A DNA stretch of 64,000 bases from Acidobacteriota bacterium (GTDB lineage: Bacteria; Acidobacteriota; Terriglobia; Versatilivoradales; Versatilivoraceae): assembly GCA_028875575.1 (NCBI GenBank), contig JAPPDF010000003.1, positions 1 to 64,000 of the forward strand, in the 5' to 3' direction. A program made the translations under genes and the position numbers. Of the stretch, positions 43,372 through 51,158 are shown one piece after another; position 1 is the stretch's first letter, and each line of letters begins with the position of its first letter. The notes under the pieces were generated by a model that searched no databases, was not told the DNA's origin, and worked only from the letters and a program-made list of their open reading frames with translations.

Positions 43372-44388
43372 TCAGGGCAGCCCCGTTTCGACGGGTGGGG
43401 GATTCTCCATCGGGGGTTCCTCCCACTCCTCGATTGGAAGAGCCGGGGGCTGCGAGGCAACAAAGAGGCGGGTCTGGCTAGCCAGGAACCAGAGCTTGAG
43501 AATCCACCGGCCCACCAGGAAGGCCTGACCGAGCGAGAAAGCCAGCAGGACCGATGTCCAGGTGGACTGGTTGGGCCCCGGGGCCAGCCAGGCATAGGCA
43601 AGGAACCAGAGGAGGGCGGCGGTGGCCAACAGCAGGTAGAGGCCCAGCACGGTGCGGTGGTGGTCCTTGACGAAACCCAGGGCTCGAATCAGCGCCAGCA
43701 GGACGCTACGGCGCTCTTCCACCACCAGAGAGATCCTGGCGTAGTCCAGCACCAGTTGGGTCGCCAGGAACAGCAATCCCACCAAGGCGTAAGCCAGGAC
43801 GGTGTAGATCAGAACCGTCCGCTCCACGGTGGTGTCCCGGGTGGCGGTTTCGATCCAGCCGTGCAGGGGCTGGCCGATGCCCCGGAAGATCCCCCAGTAG
43901 AGCAGTCCCGAGATCACCGACAGGCGCAGGAACCTCCAGAAGAACAGGCCTCCCTGCGCCAGGAAACCGCTGCGCGAGTGCGGGGCCTCCTCATGGGCGA
44001 AACGGCTGAGGATACCCCCCAGCAGCAGGGACCAGGCCAGCACCATCACAATGCCGGCACCGACCACCGCGGGGCCGACCTGGTGCAGCTCTCCGTCCAA
44101 CAGTCGCTCCAGGTTGCTCAGCACCGGAAGGATTCCCACCACCCAGGGCCCAAAGGTCTTTCCCAGTCCGGAACCGCCGGCGGCGAATTCCTCGTACCAG
44201 GACAGGTCGAAGCCCTGGCGCAGGTTGTCTTCCACCAGGCTGCCTTCAAAGGACCCCTGCAGCAGGTGCTTCATGGCCAGCGTCAGGGGAAGCGCCACCA
44301 CCAGAGTGGTGAAATAGACCCAGGCCAGCAGCGAAGGCGTATGCAACACCAGTCTCAAGCCGGCAAGGAATTGAGTGCGCGGGTGCAT
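43372..44388 (-). CDS. Polytopic membrane protein, unknown
   Basis: A 338-aa protein with about five to six hydrophobic segments (LLAWVYFTTLVVALPLTLAM, VVGAGIVMVLAWSLLLGGIL, then segments near 150-175, 195-215, 245-270 and 280-300). It ends in a Pro/Glu-rich cytoplasmic tail (PPALPIEEWEEPP). I do not recognise a family; it is transporter-like in topology but short. The M1 peptidase gene lies 12 bp upstream on the same strand, so the two form an operon. Confidence 0.75.
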   Translation of the reverse strand: MHPRTQFLAGLRLVLHTPSLLAWVYFTTLVVALPLTLAMKHLLQGSFEGSLVEDNLRQGFDLSWYEEFAAGGSGLGKTFGPWVVGILPVLSNLERLLDGELHQVGPAVVGAGIVMVLAWSLLLGGILSRFAHEEAPHSRSGFLAQGGLFFWRFLRLSVISGLLYWGIFRGIGQPLHGWIETATRDTTVERTVLIYTVLAYALVGLLFLATQLVLDYARISLVVEERRSVLLALIRALGFVKDHHRTVLGLYLLLATAALLWFLAYAWLAPGPNQSTWTSVLLAFSLGQAFLVGRWILKLWFLASQTRLFVASQPPALPIEEWEEPPMENPPPVETGLP

Positions 44389-44400
44389 GAGCGCGGTCTC

Positions 44401-46536
44401 CTACAGCAGGGCCAACACGGTCTGGAGGTAGTCCTGGAGCCAGATCAGCCACTTGAGGGCCCATTTGGTGGCCGGCAGGTTGGCCTGAGGCTCCAGGCGG
44501 CGGCTGTTGTTGGTGAAGTCGATGTCCAGCGGGTTGGTCAACCCGGGGTCCACGGCGGCGTAATCGAGCCTGGACGGCTTGACCAGCCGGTAGAGCTTCC
44601 AGGGGTGCTTGCCGTCCCACTGCGTTCTGAACTCCTCGCCGTCCTCGAATCGCAGCAGCACGTCTTGAGGAAGGATGCCGTCCCCGAGTCGCCGGAACAG
44701 AACGGTAGTTTCGTAGAGTACGGAAGTTTCTTCCGAGTTGGGGGAGTCGGGTGCTTCCGCCAGCAGAAGGAACTGCCCGTCCTTGTCGACGTAGCCCCTG
44801 GTTTCCACTTTCACGCTGGAAACCGACTCGACGCTGTAGTCGAAAACCCTGTCCTTGTGAAAGACCTGCTCGAAGAAGGGGCCGAGGTCCTGGCCTGAAA
44901 CCTGATTGGCCACCCGGAAGAAGTCACCCGGACCAGGGTGGCGGAAACGGGAGTTCTCGAAGAAGGTGGCGAGGATCTGTTTCAGGACATCCCATCCCAG
45001 GCGACGCTCCAGAGCCAGCAGCCACAGCGCGGTCTTGGTGTAACTGGTGGCTCCGGCGGTGGAGGGATGGTAGAGGTAGGTCGGCCGGGCCTGGATTTCG
45101 CCTCGGGGTACTGTCAGGAAGCGGTGGCGACGACTGTTCTGAATACGCCCCGCCTGGATCTCGGGGATCATGACCGGGAAAAAGCCCCGAAAGAAGCGGT
45201 ACACAGGGGACCTTTTGCCGTAGGTCACCTCGAAGACCCTGGCCGTGGCAAAGGTGTTGATGCCTTCGTCCAGCCAGGCGTGCTCGAATTCATTGTTTCC
45301 CACCAGGCCGTACCAGAACTGGTGACCGGCCTCGTGGATGGTAACGCCTTCCGGAGCCCCGCCGCCCAAAGGGTTGAAATAGCGGGTTCCGCAGGTGTAG
45401 AGGGTGGGGTACTCCATGCCCCGAGCCCCGCTCCTCCATGCCGGATCCACCACCGTGAGGTGACCGTAGGGATACTCCCCGAACCAGAGGCCGTAGAGCT
45501 TCAAGGACTCCTCGGTGGCCCGAAAGTGGCGGTCCACTTGGCCCTGGTGCTCGGGTTGATAGAGCAGGCGAATATCGACCGATTTGAGGCCGGGATGGTC
45601 GAAGCGGCGGCGAACCTCTCGATAGTCCGGGCTGGTCGTCCAGACGAAGTCGTGGACATCATCCTGCTGGTAGCGGTGTGTGGAGGTGCCGTCGGCGTTG
45701 TCGATCACCCCGAGCTCCACGCCGGTGGCGCCGACTTTCCATTCGGTCGGGACGGTCATGCGGACGTCATAATTCCCGTAGTCGGAAAAGAACTCGGTGG
45801 CGGCGTGGAACTGGTGACAGTTCCAGGAACCGTCGGCTTGAAAAACTCCCAGCTTGGGAAACCAGTGGGCAATGAAGAAGAAATCGCCGCGGAATCCGGT
45901 TCGAGCGAAGGTGCGGGGGATCTTGGCCTTCCAGCCGATGGAGACCCTGATGCTCTCGCCGGGCTGCACCGGCCGCTCCAGGGGAACCACCAGCACGGTT
46001 CGATCGTCCTTGTTGCCGTCGTCCGGGGAGGCGAAGTACATGGCGGCGGTGCGGTCCGATTCCCGGAAGGGCCCGGCGGTCTCCACCTTCACAGATTCCA
46101 CCCGGCTGTAGCTCCAGTCTCCCGGACGCGGGTTTCGCAGGGAGGAACGAGGCCTGGAGCGCAGGGAATCCTCCCGCAGCCAGGTGCTGCGGTTGTTCAG
46201 CCAGGCGTTCCAGTAGAGATGGAACCACAGCTCGCCGGCCGGCTTCCCGGTGGCGTTGCGCCATTCCACCACCTGGTTTCCTTCAAGGAGGCGCTCCTCG
46301 GGCAGGAGCCTGACCTGGATGGTGTAGCTGGAGGTCTTGGTTTCCGGAGGAGCTTCCTGTCCCTGGGCGTTTGAAAAGGGCAGGACGGCCAGCGCGAGCC
46401 AGGCCGCAAGTCGGTAGATCCTGATGGTCCTCCGGAACCCGGGGCCGGAGGAGCCGTCTCTCAACCCTGAGGGATGCAGGCGGACGGGAACCGATCTCAC
46501 TGAACCAGTCAGTTGCGGATCATTCATGTTCTGCAT
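44401..46536 (-). CDS. M1-family zinc metallopeptidase, exported
   Basis: A 711-aa peptidase of the gluzincin M1 type. The zinc motif HEAGH is near residue 398, with the third ligand Glu in NNEFEHAWLDEG some 19 residues later. A signal-like segment (RLAAWLALAVLPFSNAQG) sits near 47-65, so the enzyme is periplasmic or secreted. The N-terminal beta domain (about 75-290) shows the usual aminopeptidase N-like sheet. The length and single HExxH fit bacterial M1 proteins. It is followed by the membrane protein at 43372. Whether it is a general aminopeptidase is not certain. Confidence 0.9.
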   Translation of the reverse strand: MQNMNDPQLTGSVRSVPVRLHPSGLRDGSSGPGFRRTIRIYRLAAWLALAVLPFSNAQGQEAPPETKTSSYTIQVRLLPEERLLEGNQVVEWRNATGKPAGELWFHLYWNAWLNNRSTWLREDSLRSRPRSSLRNPRPGDWSYSRVESVKVETAGPFRESDRTAAMYFASPDDGNKDDRTVLVVPLERPVQPGESIRVSIGWKAKIPRTFARTGFRGDFFFIAHWFPKLGVFQADGSWNCHQFHAATEFFSDYGNYDVRMTVPTEWKVGATGVELGVIDNADGTSTHRYQQDDVHDFVWTTSPDYREVRRRFDHPGLKSVDIRLLYQPEHQGQVDRHFRATEESLKLYGLWFGEYPYGHLTVVDPAWRSGARGMEYPTLYTCGTRYFNPLGGGAPEGVTIHEAGHQFWYGLVGNNEFEHAWLDEGINTFATARVFEVTYGKRSPVYRFFRGFFPVMIPEIQAGRIQNSRRHRFLTVPRGEIQARPTYLYHPSTAGATSYTKTALWLLALERRLGWDVLKQILATFFENSRFRHPGPGDFFRVANQVSGQDLGPFFEQVFHKDRVFDYSVESVSSVKVETRGYVDKDGQFLLLAEAPDSPNSEETSVLYETTVLFRRLGDGILPQDVLLRFEDGEEFRTQWDGKHPWKLYRLVKPSRLDYAAVDPGLTNPLDIDFTNNSRRLEPQANLPATKWALKWLIWLQDYLQTVLALL

Positions 46537-46599
46537 ATTTACCGGTTAGTCCCCAGCCGCACGCGACGCGGAGATCCATCGAGAAGGACTACAAATTGA

Positions 46600-46751
46600 A
46601 CATGGATGCACAGGATGCACAGGATAAACAGGATGGGAGGCGGTTGCACGAGAGGCTGACTCCGGCGATGATCGAGTGCGGATTTGCGGATGTCCAGGAC
46701 GACAAGCCAACCGTCTCCAGAAAAAATCCTGTGCATCCTGTGCATCCATGT
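46600..46751. repeat. 152-bp element with 26-bp inverted ends (family D)
   Basis: The ends are perfect inverted repeats: 46600-46625 and 46726-46751. Each contains a GCACAGGAT-type direct repeat (ATGCACAGGATGCACAGGAT), so the outer part is a tandem array as well. It lies in the 360-bp gap between the M1 peptidase and the DapA-family gene. Words of the form CAGGATGCACAGGAT are widespread in environmental genomes, so this may be an ordinary palindromic intergenic repeat. Outside the element the gap shows no gene. Confidence 0.7.
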
Positions 46752-46896
46752 AAATAAACCATATACCCATACGTGGCTTGGGACCGGTTTCCCGCTACCC
46801 GGCACAAGGCGCTTGTTTCAGGTCAGTCCCGCCCCCGCCCTGCTGGGCGAATCATACGGGGTGAAAGCGGGGTGTTTCGGGCCGCCGGGGAGCCCC

Positions 46897-47847
46897 TCAG
46901 CCGGTCGGAGCGGCGACCCGGCTTTCCTCCAGAAACCGGGGGAAGACTCTCAGGCAGATCTGCAGGAACCGGTCCACGTCATTCCGGGTGGCCGCACGGT
47001 AGGGAGGACGGCTGGAAAGCAGCTCCCCGGTCAGGAATCCGGTCGCCGCCGCGAAGGTGCGGTCGAAAGCGGTATCGGTGAAGCCCTCCTGCAGGAGAGG
47101 GGCCACGAACTCCCTGAAGAGGCGCTGCAGCCCCTTGCCGATCTCTACCGCCTCGGGATGGCCCTCTTCGCAGAGCCGAAAGTAGCGCAGCATCAGCTTG
47201 GGGCAGGCATAGATCAGGGAGCTGTAGGAGCCTCGCACGCCGGCATGCCACCAATCGGCCAGTATGTCTTCACCCACGAAGATCCTGAGCCCGGGAGCCA
47301 GATCCAGGAAGGCGGCGGCCTCTTCCTGACTGCTGACTCCCTTGCACCCGATCAAGGGGAGGTCCTCATCCAGCAGGCGCTTGAGCAGGTCGGGGGTCAA
47401 GGGCTTCTTGGAACGCCCGGTATTGTAGAGAATTATCGGCATCCCGGGCGCCTGGCGGGTGATCTCCTTGAGAAATCGGGCAGCCTCGGCGTCGGATACA
47501 GCCAGCCAGAAGGGGAAGGCTATCTGTACCCCGCCGGTTCCGATCTCCTGAGCGAACCGGACGCGGCGAACGACCTCGGCCGTCCAGAGGGCGGTGCATC
47601 CGACCTGGGTGGGGGTTCCGAACGGCCGGCACTCCTCGACCGTGACCCGCGCCACCTGCCGCCACTCCTCCGGCGTCTGAGCATAGAACTCTCCGGTGGT
47701 TCCATGGGTGTATACCCCGTGGGCGCCGGCCCGGCACATCCGCCGGACGTTCTCCCGCAAGGCCTCCTCGTCCACCTGATCCTGCGCGGTCCAGGGAACC
47801 GGCATCCCGGCCCACAGGCCTTTCAAAGTGTCACTGGTCAAGGGCAC
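46897..47847 (-). CDS. Dihydrodipicolinate synthase family protein
   Basis: A 316-aa member with intact catalytic marks: THGTTGEFY (GTTGE, about 50), the tyrosine in IILYNTGRSKK and the Schiff-base lysine in LIGCKGVSSQ. So it is probably a working 2-keto acid lyase; DapA itself is usually shorter and the substrate may be a sugar acid. The start is GTG 47847, backed by AGGAGG with six bases between; the frame upstream to 48099 is not coding. Its promoter region is shared with the cupin gene at 48005, which is divergent. Confidence 0.88.
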   Translation of the reverse strand: MPLTSDTLKGLWAGMPVPWTAQDQVDEEALRENVRRMCRAGAHGVYTHGTTGEFYAQTPEEWRQVARVTVEECRPFGTPTQVGCTALWTAEVVRRVRFAQEIGTGGVQIAFPFWLAVSDAEAARFLKEITRQAPGMPIILYNTGRSKKPLTPDLLKRLLDEDLPLIGCKGVSSQEEAAAFLDLAPGLRIFVGEDILADWWHAGVRGSYSSLIYACPKLMLRYFRLCEEGHPEAVEIGKGLQRLFREFVAPLLQEGFTDTAFDRTFAAATGFLTGELLSSRPPYRAATRNDVDRFLQICLRVFPRFLEESRVAAPTG

Positions 47848-48004
47848 TGAAAACCTCCTGTTCCTGGCGGCAACGAAAGGCTCCATTTTAAGGAGATTGG
47901 AATCGGGAGGCCAGCGTGAAGTCGATTGCTCCCTCCAAATTGAGTTTCCTGACGGCACTCTGTTACAATTTCTCGCCTTTGGCCCAAGGAGGTTCACTTC
48001 GACC

Positions 48005-48367
48005 ATGTACTTCAAGGAAAACGATTCGACCGGGATTCGGCTGGTGGAGGGGGTCCACGAAGGCCGGGGCGCCATTCGGATTCGGTCCTTTTTTGACAAC
48101 GAGAGCCGCGTGGGGACCCGCTTCCACGTCTGGGAACTCGATCCGGGGACCAGCGAAGGCGCCCATACCCACGAGGGAGAAGGAGCTCTGGAGGAGATTT
48201 ACTACTTCACGCGGGGCCAGGGAAGGATGTGGATCGGAGACGACCACGTGGACGTCGCCGCCGGGGATGCCATCCTGGTGCCTGCGGGGGTGCCCCACGG
48301 CTTCGAGAACAACGGGACTTCACCCCTGAGAGTCGTCCTCTTCTTCGGCAAGCCGCAGGCAGATTAG
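48005..48367 (+). CDS. Cupin-domain protein
   Basis: A 120-aa single cupin. The two motifs are HTHEGEGALEEIYYFTRGQG and VPAGVPHGFENNG, which give three His and one Glu for a metal. Start 48005 is set by AAGGAGG 12 bases upstream; the longer frame from 47828 is not supported. The TAG stop at 48365-48367 takes its last base from the MITE-like element that follows. Function cannot be stated beyond metal-binding cupin; the context is sugar-acid catabolism. Confidence 0.8.
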   Translation: MYFKENDSTGIRLVEGVHEGRGAIRIRSFFDNESRVGTRFHVWELDPGTSEGAHTHEGEGALEEIYYFTRGQGRMWIGDDHVDVAAGDAILVPAGVPHGFENNGTSPLRVVLFFGKPQAD

Positions 48368-48637
48368 TGTTCTGTCTCAGAAATAGGGTTGCCATGTTTC
48401 GGAGCGCAACGGCGCCGGATTCTAGGAGCGACGACGATGCAATGCTCTTTCATTGTGAGGAGGAGCGACGACGAAGACGGTGCCGTTCCGCCCGAACCCG
48501 GAGGGCCGATGGAGGTTCCCAATGGGGAGAGCACAACGGTGCCTGTTGGCTGAAACCCAGCGAGCTTCTCCTAACGACCGTTTCCCGGTGGAACCTCCAT
48601 CGGAGATGGTAATCCTATTTCTGAGACAGGACACTTA
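48364..48637. repeat. MITE-like element with TTA duplication (family E)
   Basis: Near-perfect ends: GTGTTCTGTCTCAGAAATAG from 48367 and, on the other strand, GTGTCCTGTCTCAGAAATAG from 48634 (29-bp arms, four differences, ending at 48395 and 48606). Both sides are flanked by TTA (48364-48366 and 48635-48637), a candidate three-base target duplication. The inside has a second inverted pair (CGATGGAGGTTCC and its complement near 48509 and 48590). It fills the gap between the cupin and aldo/keto reductase genes. No transposase is present. Confidence 0.8.
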
Positions 48638-48693
48638 CCCCCTTCCTAGAAGCAGTCCCGGAACGCTGCCGGGACTTGAGATCGCGGCCGGCC

Positions 48694-49638
48694 ATGAGAC
48701 TTCGCAAGCTGGGAAAAACCGGGTTGACGGCCTCCGAGGTGTCTCTGGGGACGGCTGAGATCGGCCTGGACTACGGGTTCAAGGGCTCGCCGCAGTATTC
48801 CCGGCCTGCTGTTCGGGACTCGATCCGTTTGATTCGCCGGTGTGTGGATCGGGGGATCAATTGGCTGGATACGGCTCGGGCCTATGGCGACAGCGAGGAG
48901 GTGATCGGACGAGCTCTGAAGGACCTGTCTCCCAGACCTCGGATTTCCAGCAAGGTGATCTTCGATGGTCCGGTCGTCGACATGGACGCTGCTGCGCAGC
49001 GGGGCCATGTGTTCGGTTCGATTGAATCCAGTCTGCGGGCTCTTCAGGCGGATTCCATCGACCTGCTCTATATCCACAACGCGACCGAGAAGATGTTGAG
49101 AGAGTCCGCCATCCGGGATTCGCTGGAGGAAGCCCGGTCCCAGGGGAAAATCAGGCTGGCGGGAGCCACCTGCTATGGGGAGGAGGACGCCCTGGCGGTC
49201 CTGAAAGACCCGCTGTTCCAGGTGTTGCAGGTTCCCTTCAGTCTGCTCAATCAGGAAATGAGGCGGCGAGTCTTTCCGGAAGCTGCCCGCAAGGGAGTGG
49301 GCATTTTTGTGCGGTCCGTATTCTTGAGGGGGGTACTCACGCCTCAGATCGATTTCCTGCCCGAACGGCTGGCTCCGCTTCGGGAGCAGGCCTCGAAGAT
49401 CCTGCATGTCCTGGGTCCCGAGGTGGACGGTCTGGCCGAGGCCGCCTTGCGATTTTGCCTTTCCCTTCCGGAGATCTCGTCGGTCCTGATGGGACTGAAG
49501 AATGAGGCCGAGCTGGAGTCCAATGTTTCCTGCCTTTCCCGAGGCTCGCTGCCGGAGGCGGTGATGCCGGCCATGGCGGGGATGGCTTTGTCCGACCGGA
49601 CGCTGGTGGACCCCACCTGCTGGCAGGACCTGATCTGA
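48694..49638 (+). CDS. Aldo/keto reductase
   Basis: A 314-aa NADPH-type reductase with the TIM-barrel marks RLRKLGKTGLTASEVSLGTA, NWLDTARAYGDSEEVIG, the catalytic-site lysine in SSKVIF, and SIDLLYIHN. The usual catalytic Tyr is in RAYGDSE. The C-terminus VLMGLKNEAELESNV is family-typical. The start at 48694 is taken; Met codons at 48676 lie upstream. It follows the family E element and precedes a toroid-type hypothetical gene. It fits a carbohydrate-related role, though the substrate is unknown. Confidence 0.9.
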   Translation: MRLRKLGKTGLTASEVSLGTAEIGLDYGFKGSPQYSRPAVRDSIRLIRRCVDRGINWLDTARAYGDSEEVIGRALKDLSPRPRISSKVIFDGPVVDMDAAAQRGHVFGSIESSLRALQADSIDLLYIHNATEKMLRESAIRDSLEEARSQGKIRLAGATCYGEEDALAVLKDPLFQVLQVPFSLLNQEMRRRVFPEAARKGVGIFVRSVFLRGVLTPQIDFLPERLAPLREQASKILHVLGPEVDGLAEAALRFCLSLPEISSVLMGLKNEAELESNVSCLSRGSLPEAVMPAMAGMALSDRTLVDPTCWQDLI

Positions 49639-49668
49639 TGGAGGTCGCTCCACCTAGGGTGATGCTGC

Positions 49669-50655
49669 ATGGAGTCACAAGAGAATTCCAAGGACCGTTT
49701 CCGAAAGGGCCGTGACAGAGGCTGCCGCTTTCTGATGCGACAGTTGAGGCCGGACGGGGGCTTCGGTTCGCCTGAACGCGGGCTGGCGGACTACTACAAG
49801 GTCCCCTTGGCCTTGATGGTCAGCGGGGCCAGCGCCGAGGCCAACCGCCTGCTGGACTGGATTCGCCGGCACGGGCAGGGCCGGGACGGAGACTTCGGGC
49901 CCCGCTTGCCGGAAACCAACGGGTACTACTACATTTACTACAACATCTGGGTCATCATCGCGGCCCACCGCCAGGGGCACTTCGACCTGTCTCAAAGGGG
50001 CATGGACTTCGTGCTGCGCTTCTACGATGAGGAGAGCGGCGGATTCTATTCCAGCCCCATCCAGAGGACCGCTCGGGTCCTGCAGGACCTCTGGGTGGTG
50101 AGTGGAGGCGGCCAGGCCGCCCTCTACACCGGCCGGATGCGGGAGAGCCTCGGGGTCGGCCGCTGGATGAAGCGATTGATGGGGCTGCAGCCCAACTACC
50201 CGGAGCAGCTCTATTCGGTCTACAGCCGCGCGGGCGGTCTCCAATCCAACTTCGATCCGGAGGAAGAGATCCGTTTCGTTCTGAACGCCTCTGCCGAGCG
50301 GGACGAGTACTTCTTTCATCCCGGTATCGCCGCCGGCTTTCTGGCGAACCTCTACAAGGCGACCGGGCAGGGGGAGTGGCTCCGCCTGGCGAAGGACTTC
50401 CTGAGGCTGGCCGAGATTGCCAGCGATTTCAACTACAAGAGTCTGCGTGCCGGAAAGGTGGCCTGGGCCGCCTCCAACCTCTACACCCTGACCGGCGAGA
50501 GGAAATACGCGGAGATGGCAACCCGGGTGGGCGACAATCTGCTGGCCTCTCAGGCCGAGGACGGCTGCTGGAAATTCGGCGAGATGAGCAGCAACGACGC
50601 CACCGCCGAGATGGTGGTGTGGCTGGACGAGGTGCATCAGGCCCTGGGCGGCTGA
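49669..50655 (+). CDS. Alpha/alpha-toroid hypothetical protein
   Basis: A 328-aa protein with repeated helical hairpins and motifs as in six-hairpin glycosidases and terpene-cyclase-like folds: QLRPDGGFGSPERGLADYYK, LDWIRRHGQGRDGDFGPRLP, GGFYSSPIQRT, QAEDGCWKFGEMSS. No signal peptide is seen, so it is cytoplasmic. I infer a glycoside hydrolase or related toroid enzyme acting near the sugar-acid pathway; no catalytic residues can be picked safely. It is 30 bp after the reductase and 105 bp before a cupin. Confidence 0.7.
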   Translation: MESQENSKDRFRKGRDRGCRFLMRQLRPDGGFGSPERGLADYYKVPLALMVSGASAEANRLLDWIRRHGQGRDGDFGPRLPETNGYYYIYYNIWVIIAAHRQGHFDLSQRGMDFVLRFYDEESGGFYSSPIQRTARVLQDLWVVSGGGQAALYTGRMRESLGVGRWMKRLMGLQPNYPEQLYSVYSRAGGLQSNFDPEEEIRFVLNASAERDEYFFHPGIAAGFLANLYKATGQGEWLRLAKDFLRLAEIASDFNYKSLRAGKVAWAASNLYTLTGERKYAEMATRVGDNLLASQAEDGCWKFGEMSSNDATAEMVVWLDEVHQALGG

Positions 50656-50760
50656 GCAGTCATTGATTGGAGGTCAGCGCCGGTCGTGGAGCATCCCGTG
50701 TTGAGGACGACCGGTCGCCTTGGCCGCAATCTAACAACCTGACAAGAAGGAGAAGACGAC

Positions 50761-51129
50761 ATGCCCTTTATCGACATCAAGGAGCTTCCGGCCCTCGAGC
50801 TTCAGCCCGGAGTCCGCCTCCGAACCCCCTACGGCAAAAATCTCATGCTCTCCTACCTGGAGATCGAGGAAGGCGCCACGGTACCTCTGCACAACCATCC
50901 CCACGAGCAGGGGGGGATCGTGCTGGAGGGCAAGTTGAAGATGACGATCGGAAACCAGACCCGGGTCTGCGAGGCGGGGTCGATGTTCCTGGTTCCCCCC
51001 AACGTCTACCACAAGGCCGTGGCCGTGGGGGGACCTGTGCGGGCCTTGGACATTTTCAGTCCGGTCCGGGAGGACTACGCCAAGCTGTCCAATACCTATG
51101 TCGGCGACGTCGACGCCGAGACCGGCTAG
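50761..51129 (+). CDS. Cupin-domain protein (second)
   Basis: A 122-aa cupin. Motif 1 is PLHNHPHEQGGIVLEGKLKM and motif 2 is VPPNVYHKAV, with the metal set H, H, E/Q, H. AAGGAG precedes the ATG at a suitable distance. It opens a run with the two exported TIM-barrel-like proteins. The stop codon and the next bases (TAGGCCGCATTTCTC at 51127-51141) match the family A element end at 14 of 15 positions. Confidence 0.85.
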   Translation: MPFIDIKELPALELQPGVRLRTPYGKNLMLSYLEIEEGATVPLHNHPHEQGGIVLEGKLKMTIGNQTRVCEAGSMFLVPPNVYHKAVAVGGPVRALDIFSPVREDYAKLSNTYVGDVDAETG

Positions 51130-51141
51130 GCCGCATTTCTC
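51127..51141. repeat. Solo family A-like end
   Basis: TAGGCCGCATTTCTC matches the TA plus terminal sequence of family A (TAGCCCGCATTTCTC) except for one base. It covers the stop codon of the cupin gene. No partner end is nearby, so it could be a relic or chance. Confidence 0.3.
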
Positions 51142-51158
51142 GGGAAAGGTGAAACATC

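Noticed and set aside
46601-46750. Repeated GCACAGGAT units as a CRISPR array
   Set aside because: Units are adjacent without spacers and occur as an inverted pair; no cas genes are in the window.
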